The notes: generated by a model from the sequence alone, not told the origin. 64,000 nucleotides of DNA from Herbaspirillum sp. ASV7 (GCF_016429215.1 NZ_JAELUH010000013.1:18139-82138); one strand, 5' to 3'. Counted from the stretch's first letter, positions 12,235 to 21,919 are shown. Made by a program: numbers and translations.

Positions 12235-12663
12235 TTACTTGCCGCTGGCCTGCGCGGCAAAGGTGACCTTGGGATAGCCGGCCAGGCGCGCCGCTTCCAG
12301 CACGTTGATCACGGTCTGGTGGGTCGCCAGCGCATCGGCATTGATGATGACCACCGGATCGCCCTTGCCACCGCCGGCCTTGACCACAGCCTGCATCTCG
12401 TCGGACAGGCCCTGGGCATCACGCGCCGAGATGCGCTTGTTGTTGATGGCGTAGCGGCCATTGGCATCGACCGCGATGTTGAGCTCGAAGGGCTGCTCCA
12501 GCGCCTTCTGGGCATCCGCCGTGGGCAGCGTGATCTGCAGCGCCGTGAACTTGCTGTAGGTGGTGGTCACCATCAGGAAGATCACGATCACCAGCAGCAC
12601 ATCGATGAAGGGGATCAGGTTGATCTCCAGGTCTTCGCGGGGGCGTCCCTTGCGGAAATTCAT
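12235..12663 (-). CDS. exbD: ExbD/TolR-family biopolymer transport protein
   Basis: 142 residues: a short cytoplasmic start, one membrane helix (about 18-38, LIPFIDVLLVIVIFLMVTTTY, holding the conserved proton-carrying Asp of IPFIDV) and a periplasmic domain. It forms a proton-driven motor with the ExbB-like partner encoded 18 bp upstream, to energise TonB or an equivalent. No tonB is in the window. ExbD rather than TolR is favoured by the linkage with lpxK, as in other betaproteobacteria. Confidence 0.9.
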   Translation of the reverse strand: MNFRKGRPREDLEINLIPFIDVLLVIVIFLMVTTTYSKFTALQITLPTADAQKALEQPFELNIAVDANGRYAINNKRISARDAQGLSDEMQAVVKAGGGKGDPVVIINADALATHQTVINVLEAARLAGYPKVTFAAQASGK

Positions 12664-12681
12664 GGTCGGCTCCGGCGATGC

Positions 12682-13287
12682 TCAGCGGCGCACGTCGTGC
12701 ACGATGTCCACGAACTTCACGGCCTGCTGCTCCATGTCGACCACGAAACCGTCGACCTGTGCGCGGAAGTGGCGGTAGAACACCAGCGCCGGCATAGCGA
12801 TGGCCAGGCCGAAGCCGGTGTTGTAGAGCGCAATGGAGATGCCGTGCGCCAGCTGCGCCGGGTTGGTACCGGCCGCATCCTGCGAGGCGAAGATCTCGAT
12901 CATGCCCACCACGGTACCGAACAGACCCATCAGCGGCGCCAGCGAGGCGATCGTGCCCAGCGTGGTCAGGAAGCGCTCCAGGCGGTGCGCGGCGCCCTGG
13001 CCGGCTTCCTCGATGGCTTCCTTCATCACCTCGCGCGGCGCATCGACATTGCGCAGGCCGGCGGCCAGCACCTGGCCCAGCGGCGAATTCTGTTCCAGCT
13101 TGTCGATCACATCCTCGGTGACGCGTCCGCTCTGGTACACGCGCACCACCTCGGCCAGCAGGTCCGGCGGCAGGATGCGGGTGCGGCGCAGGTAGACCAG
13201 TCTTTCGATGACCAGCGCCAGGCCGATGATGGAAGCGATCAGCAATGGCCAGATCGGCCAGCCGGCGGCGAGGATGATGGCGAGCAA
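12682..13287 (-). CDS. exbB: ExbB/MotA/TolQ-family proton channel protein
   Basis: 201 residues. The first helix is at 1-22 and the two conserved channel helices lie in TLGTIASLAPLMGLFGTVVGMIEIF and GISIALYNTGFGLAIAMPALVFYRHF. The start codon is TTG at 13287: an AGGAG site lies 6 bases before it and the reading begins directly in the first membrane helix, as in relatives. It pairs with ExbD in the inner membrane. It is the first gene of the minus-strand exbB-exbD-lpxK-trm112-kdsB array. Confidence 0.91.
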   Translation of the reverse strand: MLAIILAAGWPIWPLLIASIIGLALVIERLVYLRRTRILPPDLLAEVVRVYQSGRVTEDVIDKLEQNSPLGQVLAAGLRNVDAPREVMKEAIEEAGQGAAHRLERFLTTLGTIASLAPLMGLFGTVVGMIEIFASQDAAGTNPAQLAHGISIALYNTGFGLAIAMPALVFYRHFRAQVDGFVVDMEQQAVKFVDIVHDVRR

Positions 13288-13465
13288 AACAAACTCCTAA
13301 TGAAATGCGATGTGGATCCGGGGTGCAGGACGGGGCCAGGGCGGGCACTTGGACAGCCGTCCTCTTCTGCGGTGCAGAATGTAGCCTGTTGCGCCGGCCT
13401 CGGCAAGCACTGCCGGCTTGGCCTTACAATGCCGCATTGTATCGCCCCTGGACCCGCCACGCCCC

Positions 13466-14863
13466 ATGCCCGCTGACAAGTTCCCTCCCTTCCCTGTTGG
13501 CCGCCCGCTCCAGCCCGCCGCCACCGGCGCCGATGGCGGACCGCCGATGCTGACCGTCTCCGGCCTGAACCAGGCCGTGGCGCGCATGCTGGAGCGTAAT
13601 TTCCCGCTGATCTGGGTCAAGGGCGAGATTTCCAATTTCACCCGCGCCGCCTCCGGCCACTGGTATTTCAACCTCAAGGACGAGGGCGCCCAGGTGCGCG
13701 CCGTGATGTTCAAGGGGCGCGCCCAGTACGCCGGCTTCATGCCGCGCGAGGGCGACAAGGTCGAGGTGCGCACGCTGGTGACCCTCTATGCGCCACGCGG
13801 CGACTACCAGTTGAACGTCGAGGCGATCCGCCGCTCGGGCGTGGGCGACCTCTATGCCGCCTTCCTGCAATTGAAGGAGAGACTGGAACGCGAAGGCCTG
13901 TTCGCCCGCGAGCGCAAGCGCGCCCTGCCGACCTTCCCGCGCCGCATCGGCATCGTCACCAGCCCCCAGGCCGCCGCCCTGCGCGACGTGCTGACCACCC
14001 TGCGCCGCCGCGCCCCGCATGTGGAAGTGGTGCTCTATCCCACGCCGGTGCAGGGCGAAGGCGCGGCCCAGCGCATCGCCGCAGCCATCCAGACCGCCTC
14101 GGCCCGGGCCGAATGCGAGGTCCTGCTGGTCTGCCGGGGTGGTGGCAGCATCGAAGACCTGTGGTCCTTCAACGAGGAAGTGGTGGCCCGCGCCATCGCC
14201 GAGGCCAGCATGCCGGTCATCTCGGGCGTGGGCCACGAAACCGATTTCACCATCGCCGACTTCGCCGCCGACCTGCGCGCACCCACCCCGACGGCTGCCG
14301 CCGAGCTGGCCGCGACCGACCGCGAGGACTGGCTGGCCGAGCTGCGCGGCCATGCCGGCGATCTCACCCGTGCCCTGCGCCGCGCGCTCACCGACAAGGC
14401 CCAGACGGTGGACTGGATGGCGCGCCGCCTGGTCAACCCCGGCGCCACCATCGCCCACGAGCGGGTCAAGCTGGCAGCGCTGCACACCCGGCTCTCGCAC
14501 GCCACCCGCGTGCCATTGACGCGCATGCGCCATCGCCTGCAGCAGGCGGCCACCCATCTGGCCCATCAATTGCCCGACACCACCCACGCCCGGCGCGACC
14601 TGGCCGACCTGGCGCGCCGCCTGCAGGGCGCGCAGGCGGCACAGCAGTTGCGCCAGCGCCAGGCACTGGCCGGCCTGCAGACCCAGCTGGAGCTGCTGAA
14701 CCCGCAGCGCACGCTGGAGCGCGGTTACGCCATCGTCAGCGACCGTCAGGGTCGGGTGCTGCACGGCCCGGCCGAGCTGGCCGCGCGCAGCGAGATCACC
14801 ATCCGCCTGGCCCAGGGCAGCGCCGAGGTTGGCATCGCCAGCGTGCAGCCTCGACTGGATTGA
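13466..14863 (+). CDS. xseA: Exodeoxyribonuclease VII large subunit
   Basis: 465 residues from ATG at 13466; an ATG at 13418 and one at the LTVSGLN block are alternatives. The N-terminal OB-fold ([32 protein letters not shown]) is followed by the catalytic domain with [31 protein letters not shown] and [28 protein letters not shown], then a long coiled-coil-like C-terminal helix region. It degrades single-stranded DNA with XseB, which is not in the window. It diverges from the exbB array, with the promoters in the roughly 180-bp gap. Confidence 0.94.
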   Translation: MPADKFPPFPVGRPLQPAATGADGGPPMLTVSGLNQAVARMLERNFPLIWVKGEISNFTRAASGHWYFNLKDEGAQVRAVMFKGRAQYAGFMPREGDKVEVRTLVTLYAPRGDYQLNVEAIRRSGVGDLYAAFLQLKERLEREGLFARERKRALPTFPRRIGIVTSPQAAALRDVLTTLRRRAPHVEVVLYPTPVQGEGAAQRIAAAIQTASARAECEVLLVCRGGGSIEDLWSFNEEVVARAIAEASMPVISGVGHETDFTIADFAADLRAPTPTAAAELAATDREDWLAELRGHAGDLTRALRRALTDKAQTVDWMARRLVNPGATIAHERVKLAALHTRLSHATRVPLTRMRHRLQQAATHLAHQLPDTTHARRDLADLARRLQGAQAAQQLRQRQALAGLQTQLELLNPQRTLERGYAIVSDRQGRVLHGPAELAARSEITIRLAQGSAEVGIASVQPRLD

Positions 14864-15191
14864 GCGGAGGTCCCCCGGGGGTATTGACAGCTGTGGCAGA
14901 CTTTTTTCTCATAAGCTTTTAACAGCCGGACCTGGCCATGGCTGCCCTGGCATGCACGCTGCGCATGCCAGGATGAGCTGGAACGTCTTGCCGCCGCTGG
15001 CATCTACGGATTTCGCCGGCCTGCGCCGGATAGCGTGGCAAACGGAACAATTCGCATTACCGTGGTGCATGCGAAAGCCGGCATGGCAAGCACTGCATTT
15101 GATCGAGTGCAAAGAATTGCCTTCCGCTTTAGAATCGCAGGTTCGGAACAGACCCCTTTGTAGCAAACCAACAAGACTGAAAGGATTCATC
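14864..15191 (+). promoter_or_regulatory. xseA-sodB intergenic region with a stem-loop
   Basis: This 328-bp gap holds no gene. CCTGGCATGC at 14946-14955 and its perfect complement at 14963-14972 form a 10-bp stem with a 7-base loop and no T-run. A TTGACA at 14884-14889 has no well-spaced -10. The sodB ribosome site is GAAAGGA just before 15192. The hairpin may end xseA transcription or structure the sodB leader. Confidence 0.4.
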
Positions 15192-15770
15192 ATGGCACAT
15201 ACCCTTCCGGCACTGCCTTACGATCTGGACGCGCTGGCGCCCACGATTTCCAAGGAAACCCTGGAATATCACTACGGCAAGCACCACCAGACCTATGTGA
15301 CCAACCTGAACAACCTGATCCCGGGTACCGAATTCGAAAACCTGTCCCTGGAAGAGATCATCAAGAAATCCTCCGGCGGCATCTTCAACAACGCTGCCCA
15401 GGTGTGGAACCACACCTTCTACTGGAACGGCCTGACCCCGAAGGGCCAAGGCGCTCCGAGCGGCGCGCTGGCTGACGCCATCAACGCCAAGTGGGGCAGC
15501 TTCGACGCCTTCAAGGCCGAGTTCACCAAGCAAGGCCTGGCCAACTTCGGTTCCGGCTGGACCTGGCTGGTCAAGAAGGCTGATGGCACCCTGGACATCG
15601 TCAACACCACCGGCGCCGGCACCCCGCTGACCACCGACAGCAAGCCGCTGCTGACGGTCGACGTGTGGGAACACGCCTACTACATCGACTACCGCAACGC
15701 ACGCGCCAAGTATGTCGAAAACTACTGGGGCATCATCAACTGGGACTTCGTGGCCAAGAACTTCGCCTGA
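15192..15770 (+). CDS. sodB: Superoxide dismutase (Fe type)
   Basis: 192 residues from ATG at 15192, behind AAAGGA. All four metal ligands fall at the same numbers as in the E. coli enzyme: H27, H74, D157 and H161 ([13 protein letters not shown]). Gln70 in [11 protein letters not shown] is the residue position that distinguishes Fe-type from Mn-type enzymes. It dismutates superoxide in the cytoplasm. The gene stands alone, with a strong terminator 27 bp after the stop. Confidence 0.96.
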   Translation: MAHTLPALPYDLDALAPTISKETLEYHYGKHHQTYVTNLNNLIPGTEFENLSLEEIIKKSSGGIFNNAAQVWNHTFYWNGLTPKGQGAPSGALADAINAKWGSFDAFKAEFTKQGLANFGSGWTWLVKKADGTLDIVNTTGAGTPLTTDSKPLLTVDVWEHAYYIDYRNARAKYVENYWGIINWDFVAKNFA

Positions 15771-15796
15771 TCTTGCGCTGTCGCCTTCCCGGCAAG

Positions 15797-15826
15797 AAAA
15801 AACCACGCGCGAGCGTGGTTTTTTTT
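15797..15826. terminator. Bidirectional terminator between sodB and the FAD oxidase gene
   Basis: A 12-bp stem (15797-15808 with 15813-15824) around a GCGA loop, CCACGC/GCGTGG at its core, is flanked by A and T runs. It can therefore stop transcription of sodB on the plus strand and of the convergent oxidase gene on the minus strand. Confidence 0.9.
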
Positions 15827-15850
15827 CGCCTGCACGATCCGCAGCAGCCC

Positions 15851-17143
15851 TCAGGAGAAACGGTCCAGCACGCTGTACCAGGCCACCCCGGCGGCGATGT
15901 AGAAGCGCTGCAGCCCATGCAGGGGGATCGGCTGGATGGTGCTGACCGGGAAGGGAAACACCGCCCCCGCCTGTCCGGTCAGGCGCTGCGCCAGGCAGCG
16001 GCCCATGGTACTGGCCATGGCAATGCCACGGCCGTTGTAGCCCAGCGCGATGCTCAAACCGGCGGCCGGCTCATGCACATGCGGCAGGAAGTCGCGCGTG
16101 ATGGCGACCCGCCCCGACCAGCGGTATTCGAACTCCACCCCGGCCAGCTGCGGAAACAGCAAGGCCACCGAGCGCTCCAGGTGGGCGAAGTCCTGCGGCC
16201 CGCGTGGCTCGCTGAAGGGCCCACGTCCGCCCATGAGCAGGCGCCCCTGGGCATCGCGCCGGTAGTACAGCAGCAGGCGGCGCGAATCGGACGTGACCTC
16301 GCCGCCCGGCAGGATGCTGGCGCCCAGCGCCGGCGATAGTGGCCGGGTGGCGACGATGAAGCTGTTGGCGGCGATCACCGATTGTCGCAAGTGCGGCCAT
16401 AGCTCATCGGTGTAGCCGTTGGTGGCCAGCACCACGCGCTCGGCGTCGATGTGTGCTCCCTGCGCACTGTGCAAGCGCCAGCCGCCCTGGCGGCGTTCCA
16501 GCTTCGCCACCCGTGTGCTGCCGTGGATGGCCACGCCCAGCCGCTGCGCCGCCTGCGCCAATCCCCGGCAATACTTGAGCGGATGCAGGCTGCCGGCCCG
16601 CGCATCCTTCCATCCCCCCACATAGGCGCCGGTACCGATGCGGCGCGCCACTTCGGCGCCATCCATCAATTCGGCCGGCGCGCCCTCGGCCATCCACTGG
16701 CGCGCACGTGATTCCAACGCGCGCATCACCTTATGCGAATGGGTGGGCTGGATCCAGCCGCCGCGTTGCGCATCACAATCGATGCCATGGCGGGCGATCA
16801 GGTCGAACACCGTGTCGGCCGCCGACCCGATGGCCGCGATCAGGGGGTCGGCCACGGCGCTGCCGAACATCACCCGCAGCTGATCGGGATCGTACTTGAG
16901 ACCGGGGATGACCTGTCCGCCATTGCGACCGGAAGCCCCCCAGCCTGGCGCATGGGCATCCAGCACGCACACCGACACCCCTGCCTCGGCCAGGTGCAGG
17001 GCGGTGGATAGCCCGGTGTAGCCGGCGCCGACGATGGCCACGTCATAGCGCGCGCTGGCCTGCAGCGCTGGCGCCTCGGGCAATTCGCCACCGGTGGCGG
17101 CCCACAGTGAAAGCGGAAAAGCGGCGTTGGAATGCTGTGTCAT
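15851..17143 (-). CDS. FAD-dependent amino acid/amine oxidase (DAO family, PuuB-like)
   Basis: 430 residues from ATG at 17143. The dinucleotide-binding motif VAIVGAGYTGLSTALHLAEAG is at about 34-54, followed by the WGASGRNGGQV block typical of gamma-glutamylputrescine oxidoreductase and related enzymes. GYNGRGIAMASTMGR near the C terminus is the second FAD-binding block. It oxidises an amine or D-amino acid, giving an oxo acid or aldehyde. It is the last gene of an operon with an amino-acid ABC importer, so its substrate is probably what that importer brings in. A TTG at 17149 is an alternative start. Confidence 0.85.
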   Translation of the reverse strand: MTQHSNAAFPLSLWAATGGELPEAPALQASARYDVAIVGAGYTGLSTALHLAEAGVSVCVLDAHAPGWGASGRNGGQVIPGLKYDPDQLRVMFGSAVADPLIAAIGSAADTVFDLIARHGIDCDAQRGGWIQPTHSHKVMRALESRARQWMAEGAPAELMDGAEVARRIGTGAYVGGWKDARAGSLHPLKYCRGLAQAAQRLGVAIHGSTRVAKLERRQGGWRLHSAQGAHIDAERVVLATNGYTDELWPHLRQSVIAANSFIVATRPLSPALGASILPGGEVTSDSRRLLLYYRRDAQGRLLMGGRGPFSEPRGPQDFAHLERSVALLFPQLAGVEFEYRWSGRVAITRDFLPHVHEPAAGLSIALGYNGRGIAMASTMGRCLAQRLTGQAGAVFPFPVSTIQPIPLHGLQRFYIAAGVAWYSVLDRFS

Positions 17144-17159
17144 GGGCAAGACCTCGCTC

Positions 17160-17888
17160 TCACTTGCCGATCACGCGGCGCAGGAAATCCTGGGTGCGCG
17201 CATGCTGCGGTTCGGACAGCACCTGCGCCGCCGCACCGGACTCGACGATGCTGCCGCTATGCAGGAAGCACACGCGGTCGGCCACCTCGCGGGCAAAGCC
17301 CATCTCATGCGTGACCACGATCATGGTCATGCCATCGGCGGCCAGCGTGCGCATCACTGCCAGTACCTCGCCCACCAGTTCGGGGTCCAGCGCCGAGGTC
17401 GGCTCGTCGAAGAGGATCGCTTCGGGTTGCATGGCCAGCGAGCGGGCAATCGCCACGCGCTGCTGCTGGCCGCCCGAAAGCTGGGCAGGATAGGCATCGC
17501 AGCGCGCCGCCAGCCCCACCTTGTCCAGCAGCGTCATGGCCTGTGCCCGTGCCTGTTCACGCGGCACACGGTTGACGAAGATCGGCCCCTCGGTCACGTT
17601 CTCCAGCACCGTGCGATGCGGGAACAGGTTGAAACGCTGGAACACCATCCCCACCCGCGTGCGCAGGCGGTGGATATCCGCGCCATCGCGATCCACGCGC
17701 TGGCCATCGATCAGGATATCGCCGCGCTCGTAGGACTCCAGCCCGTTGATACAACGCAGCACCGTCGACTTGCCCGAACCCGACGGGCCGATCAGGCAGA
17801 CCACCTCGCCCTCGGCGACCGACAGCGAGACATCCTTGAGCACCTCGTGCTGGCCGAAGCACTTCGAAATACGCTTGACCTCGATCAT
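17160..17888 (-). CDS. Polar amino acid ABC transporter, ATP-binding protein
   Basis: 242 residues, the standard length of GlnQ/HisP-type ATPases. Walker A is GPSGSGKST, the signature is LSGGQQQRVAIARSL, Walker B ILFDEPTSALDPE, and the switch His lies in VVTHEMGFA. It powers the permease encoded just upstream, with which it overlaps in an ATGA arrangement. The oxidase gene starts 16 bp downstream. Confidence 0.94.
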   Translation of the reverse strand: MIEVKRISKCFGQHEVLKDVSLSVAEGEVVCLIGPSGSGKSTVLRCINGLESYERGDILIDGQRVDRDGADIHRLRTRVGMVFQRFNLFPHRTVLENVTEGPIFVNRVPREQARAQAMTLLDKVGLAARCDAYPAQLSGGQQQRVAIARSLAMQPEAILFDEPTSALDPELVGEVLAVMRTLAADGMTMIVVTHEMGFAREVADRVCFLHSGSIVESGAAAQVLSEPQHARTQDFLRRVIGK

Positions 17889-18541
17889 CGCGCCCTCCCC
17901 TTGCTGTTGCGGATTTCCAGGCGACGGATCAGGAACACCAGCGGCAGCGACAGCAGCAGGTACAGCACCGCCACGGTGGTATAGACCGTCATGTTCTGGA
18001 AGGTGCTGGAGGCGATCATCTGGCCGGCACGGGTCATCTCCAGCACCGTGATGGTGGAGACCAGCGAGGAATCCTTCAGCATCATCACCAGCGTATTGCC
18101 ATAGGGCGGCAAGGCGATGCGGAAGGCCTGCGGCAGGATCACGCGGCGCATGATCATCGGCCCGCGCATGCCGATCGACTGCGCCGCCTCGATCTGGCCC
18201 ACGTCCACCGCCTCGATGCCGGCGCGGAAGTTCTCCGCCTGGTAGGCCGAATAGGCGATACCCAGGCCGATCACACCGGCCTGGAAGGCCGAGAGCTGGA
18301 TGCCGATGTCGGGCAGCACGAAATAGATGTAGAACAGCTGCACGATGATGGGCAGCCCGCGGATGATGTTGACGATGGTGGCCCCGACCAGCGCCACCGG
18401 CTTCATGCGCGAGACTTTCATCAGGGCCAGCAGCAGTCCGATCACTGAACTGAGCAGAAAGGAATAGATCGTGACTTCGACAGTGACCAGCGCTCCCTTG
18501 AGGAGGATGGGCAGGAAGTCCAGCACGGTTTGCAGGAGCAT
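17885..18541 (-). CDS. Polar amino acid ABC transporter, permease
   Basis: 218 residues with about five membrane helices. The EAA loop EAAQSIGMRGPMIMRRVILPQA (about 138-160) contacts the ATPase. It belongs to the His/Glu/Gln/Arg/opine permease family. Only one permease gene is present, so it probably forms a homodimer. The solute-binding gene is upstream across a 118-bp gap. Confidence 0.92.
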   Translation of the reverse strand: MLLQTVLDFLPILLKGALVTVEVTIYSFLLSSVIGLLLALMKVSRMKPVALVGATIVNIIRGLPIIVQLFYIYFVLPDIGIQLSAFQAGVIGLGIAYSAYQAENFRAGIEAVDVGQIEAAQSIGMRGPMIMRRVILPQAFRIALPPYGNTLVMMLKDSSLVSTITVLEMTRAGQMIASSTFQNMTVYTTVAVLYLLLSLPLVFLIRRLEIRNSKGRAR

Positions 18542-18659
18542 GGGCGGTAGCGAACGATGACGATGGCAGCAGGCCGGCCGAACGCCGATGGAGCGGCGCC
18601 CGCCTTGCCCTGCAATGATGAAGACGAAGGTGAAGCTGAAGGTAAAGCTGACCCCGGGA

Positions 18660-19427
18660 TCAGTTCAGCTTCCACTGCTCCACGATGCGCGCCAGCGTGC
18701 CATCGGCCTTGAGCTCGGCGATCGCCTTGTTGAGCCGTTCCATCAGCTTGGGATCACCCTTGCGGATGACCAGGCAGACATCCCCCATGAGGGTGGACTG
18801 GTATTCCTTGACCAGGCGCACCTGAGGATTGGCGCCCTGCGAAAGCTGGTAGGCCACGATGGGGCGGTCGCCGAAGCCGGCCTTGATACGGCCCAGGCCG
18901 ACGTCGCGCATCATGTCGGCCACCGAATCGTAGGTCTTCACTTCCTTGAAGCCACCCTTCTTGTTCAGGGCATCCACGAAGACGGTGCCGACCTGGGCGC
19001 CGACGATCTCGCCCTTGAGGTCATCGAGGTTCTTGTAGCTCTTCGTATCCTGGGCATTGACGAACAGACCCTCGCCGTAGGAATACACCGGATCGCTGAA
19101 GTCGACGATCTGGGCGCGCGCCTCGGTCTTCAACATGGCTGCGGCGATGATGTCGATCTTGTTACCGGTCAGCGAAGGGATCAGCGCCGCGAAGGGCGTC
19201 TGCTGGATATTCACCGAGAAGCCGGCCTTGCTGCCCACCGCCGTGACGGTATCGACCATCATGCCCTGCAGCTTGTTGGTCTTGATATCGAGGAAGGTGA
19301 AGGGCACGCCCGTGGAAGTGGCACCCACGTTGTAGCTGGACTGGGCCATGGCGGGCGCGACAGCGAAGGTGGCGGCCAGGACGACGCCACCGACCAGGTG
19401 TTTGAACAGGCAATGGAACGGCTTCAT
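18660..19427 (-). CDS. Amino acid ABC transporter, periplasmic substrate-binding protein (family 3)
   Basis: 255 residues from ATG at 19427, preceded by AAGGGGAG. The signal peptide (about 1-24, ending AMAQ) leads into a family-3 binding fold: STGVPFTFLDIKTNKLQGMMVDTVTAVG, then DIIAAAMLKTEARAQIVDFSDPVY and GFGDRPIVAYQL. It catches an amino acid or similar solute in the periplasm. It heads the minus-strand importer-oxidase operon, divergent from an iclR gene, so that regulator probably controls it. Confidence 0.92.
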   Translation of the reverse strand: MKPFHCLFKHLVGGVVLAATFAVAPAMAQSSYNVGATSTGVPFTFLDIKTNKLQGMMVDTVTAVGSKAGFSVNIQQTPFAALIPSLTGNKIDIIAAAMLKTEARAQIVDFSDPVYSYGEGLFVNAQDTKSYKNLDDLKGEIVGAQVGTVFVDALNKKGGFKEVKTYDSVADMMRDVGLGRIKAGFGDRPIVAYQLSQGANPQVRLVKEYQSTLMGDVCLVIRKGDPKLMERLNKAIAELKADGTLARIVEQWKLN

Positions 19428-19681
19428 ACGACTCCCCTTTGGCGCGAGATCGCGACCAGGCGCGATCAGGATGGACGACTGGAGTCCGCGCGACGGTGCA
19501 AAAGAACCCTCGGCGGTGCGTGGACCTGCGTGAACTGCTGCGGCCCCTGACGGGACCGGATGCTGCAACACTGCAAACGCCCTCGCATCGGACTGCCCGG
19601 TATGGCCTCGATGCATGGCGCGAAGATCAATATGACGCGTTTAAATAAGTATATTTGGTTTATCAGTATCGTCAATAGATA

Positions 19682-19708
19682 TTTATGTATCGATATTCGA
19701 TACATAAA
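19682..19708. promoter_or_regulatory. Perfect palindrome in the importer-iclR divergent region (candidate IclR operator)
   Basis: TTTATGTATCGA, a 3-base spacer TAT, then the exact reverse complement. It lies 58 bp before the iclR start and about 255 bp before the importer's first gene. IclR-family regulators bind such A+T-rich palindromes, so it probably serves autoregulation and possibly importer control. Confidence 0.65.
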
Positions 19709-19765
19709 AAGCGAATTGGCGTAGAATCGGGCATTCCTTCCACCCACCACTCTCCAGGAGCGCGC

Positions 19766-20557
19766 ATGAACGAGCCCGACGAGACCACATCGGACCTGTT
19801 GTTCAACCAATCGCTGGAAAAGGGCCTGGCCGTGCTGCGCGCCTTCAATGCCCAGCGCCGCACCATGACGCTGGGCGACGTGGCCAGCGCCACCGGCATC
19901 ACCAAGAGCTCGGCGCAACGCATGGTGCACACGCTGGAAATGCTGGGCTATGTCTGCAAGCACCCCAAGACGCGGCGCTACCAGCTCACACCCAAGGTGA
20001 TGGAAGTGGGCTACAACTACCTGGCCGCCGATATCCTGGTAGATGTGGCCAACCCCTTCCTCGCGGAGCTGGCCAACCTCACCGGCGAGACCGTCAACCT
20101 GACCGAGCCCTACGATGGCGAGATGGTCTACGTGGCGCGCTTCGTGGCCAGCAAGTTCATCCCCATCCACATGCCCATCGGCAGCCGCATCCCCATGTAT
20201 TGCACGGCCTCGGGCCGCGCCTACCTGAGCGCGCTGGAGCCCGCCGAGGCCCAGGCCATCCTGGAATCCAGCGAGCGCGCAGTACATACGCCCCACACCC
20301 GCACCGACGTGGAAGAGATCATGCAGCTGCTGGCCGCCAGCCGCGAGCGCGGCTTTGCCAGCAACCGGGAGGAGCTGTTCCTGGGGGACATGACCATCGC
20401 CTCGCCGGTCTTCAACAGCGAGCGCACGCCGGTGGCGTCGGTCCATGTGGTGGCGCCCACCAGCCGCTGGAGCGTGGAAGACGCCGAGAAGAAACTGGGC
20501 CCGCTGGTGCTGGAATGTGCCCGTGCGATTTCCAATTCGGTACGCACGCTGGTGTGA
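19766..20557 (+). CDS. IclR-family transcriptional regulator
   Basis: 263 residues from ATG at 19766 behind CCAGGAG. The N-terminal winged helix-turn-helix (about 14-75, with MTLGDVASATGITKSSAQRMVHTLEMLGYV) precedes the IclR effector domain, which includes GSRIPMYCTASGRAYLSAL. It is divergent from the amino-acid importer operon, with a perfect palindrome between, so it most likely regulates uptake and oxidation of that substrate. Confidence 0.92.
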   Translation: MNEPDETTSDLLFNQSLEKGLAVLRAFNAQRRTMTLGDVASATGITKSSAQRMVHTLEMLGYVCKHPKTRRYQLTPKVMEVGYNYLAADILVDVANPFLAELANLTGETVNLTEPYDGEMVYVARFVASKFIPIHMPIGSRIPMYCTASGRAYLSALEPAEAQAILESSERAVHTPHTRTDVEEIMQLLAASRERGFASNREELFLGDMTIASPVFNSERTPVASVHVVAPTSRWSVEDAEKKLGPLVLECARAISNSVRTLV

Positions 20558-20627
20558 GCCTTGTGACACAATTCCTCATCACATCGCTGACATCGCCCAC
20601 ATCAACCACCTGCCCAACGGAGAACCC

Positions 20628-21014
20628 ATGGCCCACGTCACACTGCACAATGCCGCCGGCTACGCCCAGGACATCAAGGCGCGCATCCATCAACTGAAGT
20701 CCGACGAGCCCGAGAGCAACGGCGGTCAGGATACCGGCCCCGCGCCCTATGAATTGCTGCTGGCCGCGCTGGCCTCCTGCACCTCGCTGACACTGCGCAT
20801 GTACGCCGACCGCAAGGGCTGGGACCTGGGCAGCATCGCCGTGGACGCCCACTTCGGCCGCGACGACAGCGGGCTGGAAACCATCACCCGCAAGATCAGC
20901 TTCGGCAACACCCTGAGCGCCGAGCAGCTGACCCGCCTGGCCGAGATCTGCGAAAAGACCCCGGTCACCAAGACCATCCGCCAGGGCACCGCGATTCAGA
21001 CATCGATCGCGTAA
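20628..21014 (+). CDS. OsmC-family protein
   Basis: 128 residues from ATG at 20628. PAPYELLLAALASCTSLTLRMYADRKGWDL carries the conserved peroxidatic Cys of the OsmC/Ohr fold, and the second Cys is in LAEICEKTPVTKTI. These proteins reduce organic hydroperoxides or act on small thiols. It is only 70 bp after iclR on the same strand and may be co-transcribed. Its 3' end overlaps the convergent DedA-rhodanese gene by 19 bp. Confidence 0.87.
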   Translation: MAHVTLHNAAGYAQDIKARIHQLKSDEPESNGGQDTGPAPYELLLAALASCTSLTLRMYADRKGWDLGSIAVDAHFGRDDSGLETITRKISFGNTLSAEQLTRLAEICEKTPVTKTIRQGTAIQTSIA

Positions 21015-21919
21015 CCGGCCGCGCGCCAGGCATCGATGCCGCCGGTGAGCGGGCGCACCTTCTTGTAGCCGCGCGCCATCAGCTGGCGCGCCACCATGGC
21101 CGCCGAGGCCTCGTTGGGACAGGCGCAATAGACCACCACCTCATCCTCGATGGGGCCCTCGAAGACGAAGGTCTGGATCTCCTGGTTGGAGATCGTCACC
21201 GCGCCGGGAATGCGGCCATCCTGCTGCGACAGCGGCGAGCGCACATCGATGATGGTGGGCGCGTTGCCTTCTTCCAGCAGGGTATTCAATTCATCCACCG
21301 AGATGCGCGCCATCTCCAGCGACTTGCGGAAACGCCGGCGCTGCCACCACTTGTTGGCGATGAAGGCGGCCAGTGCCACGGCGATCATCATCATGCCGTA
21401 GTGCCCCAGTTGCGCCAGCACATTGAGCAGGTCATCCACGGCCGAGCTGAACAGCGAACCCAGGAAGATCCCCAGGCCCGCCCACAAGGCGCTGCCAGCC
21501 GCGTCCCACAGCAGGAAGCTGACCCGGCGCGTCCCCATGGTGCCAGACAGCGCACTGGCGATCGAGGCAAAGCCCGGAATGAACTTGGCCAGCAACAGCG
21601 AGCGTGCACCCCAGCGCAGGTAGATCGATTCGGTCTGGCGCACGCAGGAGTCGGGCGAGAGCGAGATGCGGCACAGCCGCGACATGATCTGGCGCCCGTA
21701 GCGACGGCCCGCCAGGTACCACACGTAATCGGCCACCAGCGCCGCACACACCGCCAGCACCAGCAGCAGCGCCGGAGAATAGCGCCCGCCCTGCGCCAGC
21801 GCGCCGGTGATGATCAGGGTGGGATAGGCCGGCACCGGCGCGCCCAGCTGCTCCACCAGCACGTTGACGAAGACGATGAGCAAACCATATTGCTCGATCA
21901 GGTGATACAGGGTTTCCAT
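20996..21919 (-). CDS. DedA-family membrane protein fused to a C-terminal rhodanese domain
   Basis: 307 residues. Residues 1-190 are a DedA/SNARE-associated domain with four or five membrane segments and the KFIPGFASIASALSGTMGTRRVSFL block, the family's conserved Arg-containing loop. Residues about 205-307 are a rhodanese domain with its catalytic loop at C265 (YCACPNEAS), predicted on the cytoplasmic side. DedA proteins have been linked to lipid-carrier flipping and proton-motive-force homeostasis; the rhodanese suggests a sulfur-transfer or thiol-sensing addition. It is a single-gene unit. Confidence 0.9.
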   Translation of the reverse strand: METLYHLIEQYGLLIVFVNVLVEQLGAPVPAYPTLIITGALAQGGRYSPALLLVLAVCAALVADYVWYLAGRRYGRQIMSRLCRISLSPDSCVRQTESIYLRWGARSLLLAKFIPGFASIASALSGTMGTRRVSFLLWDAAGSALWAGLGIFLGSLFSSAVDDLLNVLAQLGHYGMMMIAVALAAFIANKWWQRRRFRKSLEMARISVDELNTLLEEGNAPTIIDVRSPLSQQDGRIPGAVTISNQEIQTFVFEGPIEDEVVVYCACPNEASAAMVARQLMARGYKKVRPLTGGIDAWRAAGYAIDV

